Virus record (IMG/VR): IMGVR_UViG_3300005577_000057
Span: 1-40,138 of that record
Length of the DNA: 40,138 bases
From: a virus
Direction: 5' to 3' (one strand)
The notes below the pieces were generated by a model. It made no database searches. It saw nothing but the letters and a program-made list of their open reading frames with translations, and was not told where the DNA came from. Of the stretch, positions 9,584 through 16,247 are shown piece by piece. The position numbers were made by a program, and so were the translations under genes. The stretch's first letter is position 1. Each line of letters begins with the position of its first letter.

Positions 9584-10078
9584 TCAGCGCCCCTTCGCGC
9601 TGGTGTTCCAGCCCTTGGCGAGCATGGAGCCGCCCTGCAGCGCCGAGCCGAAGGCGCCGATGCCGGCCGCGCTGGCGGCGTTGCGGCTGCGCGAGGCGGC
9701 CAGGTTGCCGCTCTGCGTGATGGCGCGCGCCCGGTTGCTGCCGTCATAGATCGCCATCAGCGCGTCCTCCTCGGCGTTGGCCGAGATCGTGGTGTCGATC
9801 TGCTCGGCGGTGCCCTGCCCCACGACCACCCCGGAGCCGGCGAGCGAGGCGCGGGCCTCGGCGCGCTGCTTGTCGGCGGCCTTGCGGATGGTGCGGGCCT
9901 GCACCTGCGCCTCGCTGGCGGCGTAGGCGGCGTCGGCGGCGGCGGTCTGCTGCTGCGCGTTGGCGGCCTCCTTGGCCTGGTCCTTCTGCTCCATGGCGCC
10001 ATAGACCGAGACGGCGGTGCCGGCGACGGCGGCGGCCGTGCCGATGTAGCCGATGAGTGCGGCGGTTTCGATGCCCAT
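9584..10078 (-). CDS. Internal virion protein (T7 gp14-like position)
   Basis: 164 aa. An N-terminal Ala/Gly-rich hydrophobic segment (IGYIGTAAAVAGTAVSVYGA) is followed by a long Gln/Ala-rich helix (KDQAKEAANAQQQTAAADAA) and a Ser/Gly-rich tail. This is typical of the small ejection protein that makes the outer-membrane pore in T7-type phages. It follows the GNAT-like gene directly and precedes the gp15-like gene by one base, so the gp14-gp15-gp16 order is kept. The function is inferred from architecture and context. Confidence 0.75.
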   Translation of the reverse strand: MGIETAALIGYIGTAAAVAGTAVSVYGAMEQKDQAKEAANAQQQTAAADAAYAASEAQVQARTIRKAADKQRAEARASLAGSGVVVGQGTAEQIDTTISANAEEDALMAIYDGSNRARAITQSGNLAASRSRNAASAAGIGAFGSALQGGSMLAKGWNTSAKGR

Positions 10079-10525
10079 TCAGAGCTCCATGTTGAAAAGT
10101 GAGCCGGCGTCCTTGAATCCCGCGAGCCGGTACAGCTGCGCGGTCTTTTCGGGATGGATGCCGGTGGTGATGCCGATGCGCACCGACTTGGCGCCGCGGC
10201 GCTCGCACCAGATGCGGAAGGCGCTCAACAGCTTCATGGCCGTGAAGCCGTTGCGTGCGTCGGGGTGGATGAAGAACGAGTACTCGAAGCCGTGCAGCTG
10301 GTCGCTGAACCAGTGCGGCGCCACCGCGCCGGCGATGCCGCCCACGATGCGGTCGCCGCGGCGCACGATGAACACCGCCCCCGCGCCGCCGGCCAGCGTG
10401 CGCATCAGCTCCTCGACTTTCTCGCGGCTGTAGGGGATGGGCGCGTAGCTCGACGTGTCGTGCAGCAGCTCGCCCAGCTCGGCGATCTCCGGCGCGTCAT
10501 CGGGGGTGGCGACTTCGACTTTCAT
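10079..10525 (-). CDS. GNAT-fold acyltransferase-like protein (gp13-like position)
   Basis: 148 aa with a GNAT pattern: an N-terminal helix after MKVEVATPDDAPEIAELG, a central strand AVFIVRRGDRIVGGIAGAV, and an acetyl-CoA loop-like segment PDARNGFTAMKLLSAFRIWCERRGAKSV. The loop has RNGFTA rather than the canonical RGxGxG, so CoA binding may be weak or absent. It stands between tail tubular B and the gp14-like gene, where T7 has gp13, an internal virion protein. It may be a structural or assembly protein that has kept the GNAT fold, or an active N-acetyltransferase. Confidence 0.75.
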   Translation of the reverse strand: MKVEVATPDDAPEIAELGELLHDTSSYAPIPYSREKVEELMRTLAGGAGAVFIVRRGDRIVGGIAGAVAPHWFSDQLHGFEYSFFIHPDARNGFTAMKLLSAFRIWCERRGAKSVRIGITTGIHPEKTAQLYRLAGFKDAGSLFNMEL

Positions 10526-10534
10526 GGGGCACCT

Positions 10535-12958
10535 TCAGTCGTTGATGGTCACGCGGCGGATGACGTCCAGCAGGTGGAACGGCAGCGGATAGGGCTGGGT
10601 GATCTCCTGGCGCGTGCGGAAGATCTCGTCGGACAGCGTGGTGCTGCGGATGTCGCCGGTGAACTGCGGCGGCGGCTGGTCGAGCAGCGTGGCTCCGAAG
10701 CGACGCGTCTCCTTGGGGATGCCGTTGACGACGATCGCTGCGGTGTCGAGCACGCGCACGATGACCTCGTTGACCTGCACCTGCGTGCCCTGCGCCGTCG
10801 TGCCGTTGCCGCCGACCTCGATCTGCAGCAGCTCGACGCGGCAGGTAAAGCCCAGGCCGATCTGCACCGAGTTCGCCGGGCGCGTGAGCGTGACCTGACC
10901 ACCGGCCACCACGTAGTCGCCCAGGTAGGCGCCGTCGGCCCAGGCCTGCACGGTCATGCCCTCCAGGTGCGCGAGACCGCCCCACGTGGCCTGGCCGCCG
11001 ACGCTGGTGCCACTGATGCCGCAGTCGACCAGCATCTCGGGGTCGAACACCTCGACGTAGCGCGCCGTGGCCCCGCCGACCGTGCGCCGCACCACGGCAT
11101 AGGCGTCCTCGCCGGTGGTGGTGGGCAGCGTGGCGATGCTCTCGTATGCGCCCTGGGTGATCCAGCGGCCCCAGCCGGTGACCTCCTGGTCGACGTCGTA
11201 GGCGCACACGGCCATCTGGCCATCGGCGCGCACGCCGAACAGCGTCGAGTCGGGCTCCTTCTGGTGGGCCATCTGAACCAGGCCGGCGCCAGTGATGTGC
11301 GAGGCGAAGACCGTGCGGTCCGGCGAGGCGAAGCCGTCGATCTCGTAGCGGTAGGCACAGGCCGACAGCTTCTTGCCGGCGGCCTGAACGAACAGGATCT
11401 CGTTGCCGACCTTCACCGGGCGCACCGCGGCGGCGCCGGCGGTGGACTCGTCGGTCTTCTGGATGTTCGTCGGCGTGATGGGACGCTCCTGGCCGCCCTT
11501 GATGCTCATCTCGTCGGCCTCGGTCAGCACGATCAGTTGCCGGGTCTGCGCGAGGTGGCGAATGGGCGAGTTGCGCGGGCCGTCGAGCTCGAAGCGGAAG
11601 GCGTCGTCGTCGTTCGTGCCGAAGGCAAAGTTCAAGTATTCCTGAATGGCGCTGGCCCACAGGTGCTGCGGGTAGGCGGGCGAGCCAGCAAACATGAGGC
11701 GCTGGCCGTTGATCGTGACCGCGCGCGGGTAGCCGTTCTGCACGCTCCAGGCGGGGGACTCGAGCGTCCAGGCGTTGGCGCCTGCGGGCACGTCGGCGGT
11801 GAGCTCGCGGATGACCTTCGCGCTGACCACCGAGCTGCTGGTGTAGGCGATGATCTGCGCGAGGCCGGCGTTGACCCGCACGTACTTGCCCACGTCCTCC
11901 GGGCGCCACACCTGGCCGCCGGTCGACGTCTGCAGGCCCTGCGCCGTGCCGCCTGGCGAGGGCTGGCCGCTCCCCCCGATGGAGGACAGGATCGTGAAGT
12001 TGTTCGCGTCCGGCACGCTGCTGACCGTGAAGTCGCCGTCGTAGCCGGTGGTGCCGCTCAGGCGGATTGTCTTGCCCGCCGGGTAGCCGTGCGCCGAGAC
12101 CTTGACCGTGAACGAGCCTGCGGCCACGCCGATGGCCTCGACGGTCTTGGCGGTCTCGGTATAGGCGTAGTCGGAGGACAGGGTGATGATCTGGCCCACG
12201 GCGCCCTTGCTCGACGGCGTGATGGCCGCCTGCGGGCTGCCAGCCAGCACCCAGCCGCTCGGTACGATCACGTCCGGGAACGGCGTGAAGATCTGGCCCA
12301 TCACCTGGGTCGCGGAGATGTACTGCGTGATGAGGGCGTCGCCACCTTGGTAGGTGATGTGCCGGCCCACATCGCTCGGGAGGAAGGCGTTGGCGCTCGC
12401 ACCGATCGGGGTGATCGACCCGATGATGGGCGAGCCGATCGACAGGTCGACGCCGGGCGTGTTGCCCTGCTCCTCGAACGGCTGCGTGATGAAGGGCACC
12501 GGGCCCATGCCCCAGCGCTGGTCGCCGAATCGCTGCAGCCGGTAGGGAGTGACCGCCTCATGGGCAAAGAACGCCGTGTCGGCCTTCTGCACGTAGTTCA
12601 CCGACTGCAGCTGGTCGGTGGTGTACAGCGTCTGCACTTCCAGCTTGCCGCCGCCGATCGCGAGGATGGGCGTGCGGTTCTTGAAGAAGCGCACGTAGCC
12701 CGCGCCCATCTCCAGAAGATAGGCCTGGCCTCGGTTGTAGACGAAGTCGATCAGGCGCGAGGTCTGGCTCTGCGTCTTGGTGGCGGCGATGAAGCGCGAG
12801 CCCGGCCGGCGCTTGGCACCGCCCTGGATGGTGAGCACGCAGTTCTCGAGCGTGCGCAAGCCGTTGTTGTACTTGGCGATGTCGACGCGGCCCAGGGCCA
12901 GCGCCGGGGACAGTTCGCCGCCGGAAAAATTCGTCTGTATGAGGCTGGCGCGCGGCAT
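10535..12958 (-). CDS. Tail tubular protein B (T7 gp12-like nozzle)
   Basis: 807 aa from the ATG at 12958, overlapping the stop of tail tubular A as TGATG; a GTG one codon upstream is also possible. The N-terminus MPRASLIQTNFSGGELSPAL, followed by GRVDIAKYNNGLRTLENC and GGAKRRPGSRFI, is characteristic of the podovirus tail nozzle family. Internal Ig-like, beta-rich segments follow (residues about 230-330). The protein forms the hexameric tail tube tip below tail tubular A and holds the fibres. The length is close to T7 gp12 (794 aa). Confidence 0.9.
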   Translation of the reverse strand: MPRASLIQTNFSGGELSPALALGRVDIAKYNNGLRTLENCVLTIQGGAKRRPGSRFIAATKTQSQTSRLIDFVYNRGQAYLLEMGAGYVRFFKNRTPILAIGGGKLEVQTLYTTDQLQSVNYVQKADTAFFAHEAVTPYRLQRFGDQRWGMGPVPFITQPFEEQGNTPGVDLSIGSPIIGSITPIGASANAFLPSDVGRHITYQGGDALITQYISATQVMGQIFTPFPDVIVPSGWVLAGSPQAAITPSSKGAVGQIITLSSDYAYTETAKTVEAIGVAAGSFTVKVSAHGYPAGKTIRLSGTTGYDGDFTVSSVPDANNFTILSSIGGSGQPSPGGTAQGLQTSTGGQVWRPEDVGKYVRVNAGLAQIIAYTSSSVVSAKVIRELTADVPAGANAWTLESPAWSVQNGYPRAVTINGQRLMFAGSPAYPQHLWASAIQEYLNFAFGTNDDDAFRFELDGPRNSPIRHLAQTRQLIVLTEADEMSIKGGQERPITPTNIQKTDESTAGAAAVRPVKVGNEILFVQAAGKKLSACAYRYEIDGFASPDRTVFASHITGAGLVQMAHQKEPDSTLFGVRADGQMAVCAYDVDQEVTGWGRWITQGAYESIATLPTTTGEDAYAVVRRTVGGATARYVEVFDPEMLVDCGISGTSVGGQATWGGLAHLEGMTVQAWADGAYLGDYVVAGGQVTLTRPANSVQIGLGFTCRVELLQIEVGGNGTTAQGTQVQVNEVIVRVLDTAAIVVNGIPKETRRFGATLLDQPPPQFTGDIRSTTLSDEIFRTRQEITQPYPLPFHLLDVIRRVTIND

Positions 12959-13533
12959 CACATCCGCCCGTTGAGCAGGGTGAATTCGTCGCTCAGTTCC
13001 TCGCTCGGGTTCTCCTGCGAGTCGATCGAGCGGGCCATGCGCGCCATCTGTGCGTACTCGGCCTTGAGCTCGTCGCGCAGCGTGGTGGACTGGGTGACCG
13101 GATAGGCCAGCTTCCAGAGCATGCGGGCCGTCATCAGCTCAACCAGCTTCGCATCCCAGGTCGACTCGTCGGCACGGCAGACATAGACGATCGGCAGCAC
13201 CGTGCCGGCAGAGACGATGTTCCGGCCCTCGATGCGGAAGTCGCGACAGCGCGGCGACGAGATGGCGATCTGGTCGATGCTCACCAGCCGCAGGAAGTCG
13301 GCCGGCAGCGGGAACTGTGCGGCATAGCCGAAGGCCGGTCCCGACGACGACGGCGCCAGCAGCGCGCGCTTCACGGCACAGTTCCAGTCGTTCTCGCGCA
13401 GCAGGGAGTCGCGCTCCTGCGGGTAGAGGTTCGAGCACAGCCGCGCCAGGTCACCAGCCTCCTCGAAGGAGTTGATCGGGGTCTTCCCCAGTTGCAGCAG
13501 CGCGGCGCTGCAGATGCTGACGGCTGTGGTGAT
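12958..13533 (-). CDS. Tail tubular protein A (T7 gp11-like), apparent ATC start
   Basis: Read from the second of two in-frame ATC codons at 13533, the product is 191 aa and begins ITTAVSICSAALLQLGKTPI, the expected N-terminus of the gatekeeper family (T7 gp11 is 196 aa). Two ATCs in a row (13536 and 13533) sit 2 and 5 bases after a strong GGAGG ribosome site (13539-13543). No ATG, GTG or TTG lies between the site and the GTG at 13374, and starting there would remove 53 conserved N-terminal residues. The start is therefore either a rare ATC codon or a sequencing or mutational change of ATG. The protein forms the ring between connector and nozzle. It follows a terminator directly and overlaps the nozzle gene. 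Confidence 0.8.
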   Translation of the reverse strand: MTTAVSICSAALLQLGKTPINSFEEAGDLARLCSNLYPQERDSLLRENDWNCAVKRALLAPSSSGPAFGYAAQFPLPADFLRLVSIDQIAISSPRCRDFRIEGRNIVSAGTVLPIVYVCRADESTWDAKLVELMTARMLWKLAYPVTQSTTLRDELKAEYAQMARMARSIDSQENPSEELSDEFTLLNGRM

Positions 13534-13550
13534 GATGGCCTCCGATAACG

Positions 13551-13581
13551 AAAAAAGGGGACAGCGCGAAACGCCATCCCC
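13551..13581 (-). terminator. Intrinsic terminator after the head genes
   Basis: On the minus strand a 10-bp stem GGGGATGGCG / CGCTGTCCCC (eight Watson-Crick and two G-T pairs) with a five-base loop is followed by six T. It lies after the capsid block and immediately before the ribosome site of tail tubular A, the place held by T-phi between genes 10 and 11 in T7. Incomplete termination here would make capsid mRNA more abundant than tail mRNA. Confidence 0.85.
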
Positions 13582-13604
13582 TCGGGTTGCAGGGGACGGG
13601 CCCC

Positions 13605-14066
13605 TTACGGTGCGACGAACGAGACTTCGGCGCGAATCGCCTGATTGGCCGTGCCAGCAGCGCCGCCAAAGGTCAGGTACAGCTCGACGTCCTCGGGCAT
13701 CGTGTAGTACTGGCCGTTGACCAGCTTGGTGCCGGTGTTGAGCGGGCCATTGAACGCAGCGTTGATCGGGGCCGCGTTGAGCACGGCGGTGGGGTCGATG
13801 GCGACCTTGGTGCGCGCGGATCGGATGCCGATCGACAGAGTGCCCCCGGCCGCGCCGGCGGCGCAGGACAGCACGACGGGCAACTGGATGCGCGCGCCCT
13901 GCGGCACGTACAGCTCGGTGCCAGCGGTATCGTTCTGAGCCGGAGCCGTGTAGGCGGCCGGCGTGTCGATGATGGCGACGCGGCTGCGGTTGAAGGAGCC
14001 GCCGGAGGCCTTCGAGCCCGCGACCTGGGCGATCTTGGTGCGGGTGATGGTGTTGAGTTCAGCCAT
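13605..14066 (-). CDS. Small virion structural protein (head decoration candidate)
   Basis: 153 aa, MAELNTITRTKIAQVAGSKA at the start, beta-rich with many Gly, Ala and Thr residues (for example LPVVLSCAAGAAGGTLSIGI). It lies 18 bp after the capsid gene and before the terminator, so it shares the capsid transcript and is probably needed in high copy. Head decoration or fibre proteins commonly occupy this slot. I do not recognise a specific family; the assignment is by context. Confidence 0.6.
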   Translation of the reverse strand: MAELNTITRTKIAQVAGSKASGGSFNRSRVAIIDTPAAYTAPAQNDTAGTELYVPQGARIQLPVVLSCAAGAAGGTLSIGIRSARTKVAIDPTAVLNAAPINAAFNGPLNTGTKLVNGQYYTMPEDVELYLTFGGAAGTANQAIRAEVSFVAP

Positions 14067-14084
14067 GGTGATGTGCTCCGGGGT

Positions 14085-14942
14085 TTACTGGTACGAGACC
14101 TGGACGACCTTCTGCTCGTCCTGGCGGCCTGCGCCGTAGCTGGCAGCCTGCGAGACCTGCCAGGTGTTCTTCTTGTCGTAGCGCACCGCGACGTTGCCTT
14201 CCTCGAAGCCGCGACCGAAGTGCACGGAATCCTTGGTGTAGGCGACCGACTTGCGCACGCCACCGGTCTTGTCGATGCCCTCGTAGTGGATCCACGTGAA
14301 GCCGAGCCACTGGCCGGCGAGCGTGCCGCTCTGGAGCATCTTGCCGGCCATGAAGTCGGCGCTCGTGAGCGTGGTGTCCGAGAGGATCTGGGTCAGCGCC
14401 AGCGAGTCGTAGACGAAGAACGCTTCTTCCTCGTCCGCCTCGTTGCCGCACAGGATCGAGCGCGCCTGGATGATCTTGGCCTTGGTGAGGCCCGTGCCAC
14501 CGGCGGCGATGATCTGGCCGGCGGGCAGCGTGTACTGCGTCTGGCCGTCGACGGTGTTGATCGCGCCGAGGGCGGCGTTGTAGATGATCGAGTCGACCTT
14601 GCGGTTGCGAGCGGACACGAGCGTGCTCATGTACTGGCCACCGGTGACGGGGTTGACCTTCATTTTCGGGATGTCGGCGCGGTCCAGCGGCAGGGCCTTG
14701 TAGTAGTCGCGCATGGGCACGATACGGGCCGTGTGGTTGATGTCGGACCAGATCGTGTCGCCGTGGCGGGTCACGTTCTCGTCCATCTCGACGGTGCCGA
14801 GGTTGTTGATGGTGAAGGACGAGCCTTCGATCGTGCCGCGATCGACGACGGTGCGCATGAGGCGCGATTCCTTCTGCTGCAGCGCCAGGCGCAGCGAGCT
14901 GTCGAACTGCGTGACGAACTGGGTGGTAACGGTATCGGACAT
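14085..14942 (-). CDS. Major capsid protein
   Basis: 285 aa with a good ribosome site (AGGAG, 9 bases before the ATG at 14942). Features typical of podovirus capsid proteins are present: an N-terminal helical stretch VTQFDSSLRLALQQKESRLM, an RIVPMRDYYKALPLDRADI segment, and a late GFTWIHYEGI beta strand. It is preceded by a terminator, the 34-bp element copy B and a 223-bp leader, and followed by the small structural protein and a second terminator, so it forms its own short transcription block. The scaffold gene lies directly upstream, as gene 9 precedes gene 10 in T7. The protein is shorter than T7 gp10A (345 aa). Confidence 0.88.
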   Translation of the reverse strand: MSDTVTTQFVTQFDSSLRLALQQKESRLMRTVVDRGTIEGSSFTINNLGTVEMDENVTRHGDTIWSDINHTARIVPMRDYYKALPLDRADIPKMKVNPVTGGQYMSTLVSARNRKVDSIIYNAALGAINTVDGQTQYTLPAGQIIAAGGTGLTKAKIIQARSILCGNEADEEEAFFVYDSLALTQILSDTTLTSADFMAGKMLQSGTLAGQWLGFTWIHYEGIDKTGGVRKSVAYTKDSVHFGRGFEEGNVAVRYDKKNTWQVSQAASYGAGRQDEQKVVQVSYQ

Positions 14943-15060
14943 TGAGTCACTCCTGAAGTTTTGAACTGGTGTTCGCCGTTCAGGTGATCCCTCGCGGGGC
15001 CTGCGTCGCTGGCTAAGGCGGGCTTCTGGTGATCCCGCATGCCAGGCGGGGCCGTGGCAG

Positions 15061-15094
15061 CAATGTCCGTTTTGGGGGTGCCTGAATCCCGTCT
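15061..15094 (-). repeat. 34-bp late element, copy B (before capsid)
   Basis: On the minus strand this begins AGACGGGATTCAGGCACCCC and ends in GGACATTG. It matches copy C at the same spacing over 34 bases (21201-21234) with a few changes in the middle, and the left part of copy A. It starts 12 bases downstream of the scaffold terminator's T-run and lies 118 bp before the capsid ATG, which is where a new promoter would be needed. Confidence 0.7.
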
Positions 15095-15106
15095 TTCTGC
15101 AGGCGC

Positions 15107-15130
15107 AAAAAAGCCCGCGCGAAGCGGGCT
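15107..15130 (-). terminator. Intrinsic terminator after the scaffold gene
   Basis: On the minus strand a 7-bp GC-rich stem AGCCCGC / GCGGGCT with a five-base TTCGC loop is followed by six T (15107-15112). It lies 35 bp after the scaffold stop and just upstream of the 34-bp element, so capsid transcription is likely reset here. Confidence 0.85.
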
Positions 15131-15165
15131 AAGGTCGATCGCTCGACCAAGGAGACCCCACGAGA

Positions 15166-15999
15166 TCAGCGTGTCGGGGTGCCCTTCGCGGCCAGCTGGG
15201 CGGCGCGGGCGGAAACTGCGGCGTGCTTGGGGTCGCGCGGGTTGCTGTAGGCGGCCCAGTTCTCGGCGATGTACTCCTGGTGCGTCTGCACGCCAACGCC
15301 AGGCGAGCCGTTGGCAGCGGCCGGCGTGGCGTCCTCGCGCATCTCCGGCGCCAGCGCGGCGAACAGGCGGATCGCGACCGGGTTGTTGCCGATGGCCTTC
15401 TCGACCTCGTCGAACGGGATGCCAGCGGACTCGGCGACCTTGCTCACCACGCGGAAGCTCTCCCGGATGTTGGTGTCGTAGTCGTCCTTCCACGTGTCCT
15501 TCAGCGCGGCCACGGCGCCGTCGACGGTCTCGGCTTGGCCCGCTTGCACCAGCTGCGGCGCGAGCGTGGCGTACTCGCTCATGACGTTCTCGTACTGGGA
15601 CTGCGACAGGCCCCAGCTGTGCGCCTTGGCCTGGAATGCCTTGGCGGTGCTCGGGTCGATCGGCAGGGCCTTGAAGGCGTCGGACTCGGGCAGCTTGTAC
15701 TCGTCGGGCGTCTTCGGGCGGATGTCACCCACGCCGAGGCGCTTCTCCAGCGCGCTGCGGTGCTCGTCGACCTTGCGCATGGTGGCGGCCAGGTCGAGCG
15801 CGCCGTCGGCGCCGGCGACGCGGTACTTCTCGGGGATGCTCTGCGGCGTCCACTCCTGGCCGGCGGCGAGCGCCGAGGGGTTCTTCGCGTCGGCGGGCGC
15901 GAGCGTGCCAGGCGGCGTGGTCTTGTCACCCGGCAGCGGTGCGCCAGGGTCGGGCGTGCCGACGGGTGCTTCGGGGGCGGTGGTGGTCTCGTCGCTCAT
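15166..15999 (-). CDS. Capsid assembly scaffold protein
   Basis: 277 aa from the ATG at 15999, which overlaps the previous stop as ATGA. The N-terminal 50 residues are Pro/Thr/Ala-rich and disordered (MSDETTTAPEAPVGTPDPGA), followed by acidic and helical regions (PDEYKLPESDAFKALPIDPS). The protein is hydrophilic, has no enzyme motif and sits directly before the capsid gene, as T7 gp9 does. Scaffolds chaperone prohead assembly and then leave. The C-terminus (AAQLAAKGTPTR) is basic, as expected for capsid contact. Confidence 0.85.
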   Translation of the reverse strand: MSDETTTAPEAPVGTPDPGAPLPGDKTTPPGTLAPADAKNPSALAAGQEWTPQSIPEKYRVAGADGALDLAATMRKVDEHRSALEKRLGVGDIRPKTPDEYKLPESDAFKALPIDPSTAKAFQAKAHSWGLSQSQYENVMSEYATLAPQLVQAGQAETVDGAVAALKDTWKDDYDTNIRESFRVVSKVAESAGIPFDEVEKAIGNNPVAIRLFAALAPEMREDATPAAANGSPGVGVQTHQEYIAENWAAYSNPRDPKHAAVSARAAQLAAKGTPTR

Positions 16000-16244
16000 G
16001 GTTGCTCCTGGGGTTGGTCGTCGATGTTGTTGGCGCGGTTGATCTGCCGGATGATGTGCTGCACCACCTCGGCCTGGCCCATGCGGTGGTAGGTCTTCAG
16101 GACGGCGTCGATGCCGCCCTCGGTCACAGCGGCCTTCGAGAACATGCGCACGAGGTCCTCGAGGATGGCGGCGCCGCGCTGGTCGACTTCGAAGATCTGG
16201 CGGTAGAGCTCGGCGCGGTTCTCGGGGGTGAGGCGGATGGTCAT
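15996..16244 (-). CDS. Small head-region protein, 82 aa, unknown
   Basis: 82 aa, MTIRLTPENRAELYRQIFEV at the start, helical and charged, ending in a Gln/Pro-rich tail. The start at 16244 lies 3 bp after the tailspike stop, and its own stop overlaps the scaffold start. Position between connector and scaffold suggests a morphogenesis role, but no family is recognised. Confidence 0.65.
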   Translation of the reverse strand: MTIRLTPENRAELYRQIFEVDQRGAAILEDLVRMFSKAAVTEGGIDAVLKTYHRMGQAEVVQHIIRQINRANNIDDQPQEQP

Positions 16245-16247
16245 GGC

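Noticed and set aside
5912-9720. Long plus-strand open frames of 578 and 685 aa over the ejection genes
   Set aside because: Low-complexity Ala/Gly/Arg/Leu/Val strings with no domain signal; antisense to coupled virion genes whose frames carry recognisable motifs.
10154-13105. 983-aa plus-strand open frame
   Set aside because: Antisense to the tail tubular B and GNAT genes, with amino-acid content typical of a complementary high-GC frame.
13139-13374. GTG at 13374 as the true start of tail tubular A
   Set aside because: It would remove 53 residues of conserved N-terminus (SICSAALLQLGKTPI onward), leave a protein of 138 aa and lack a good ribosome site.
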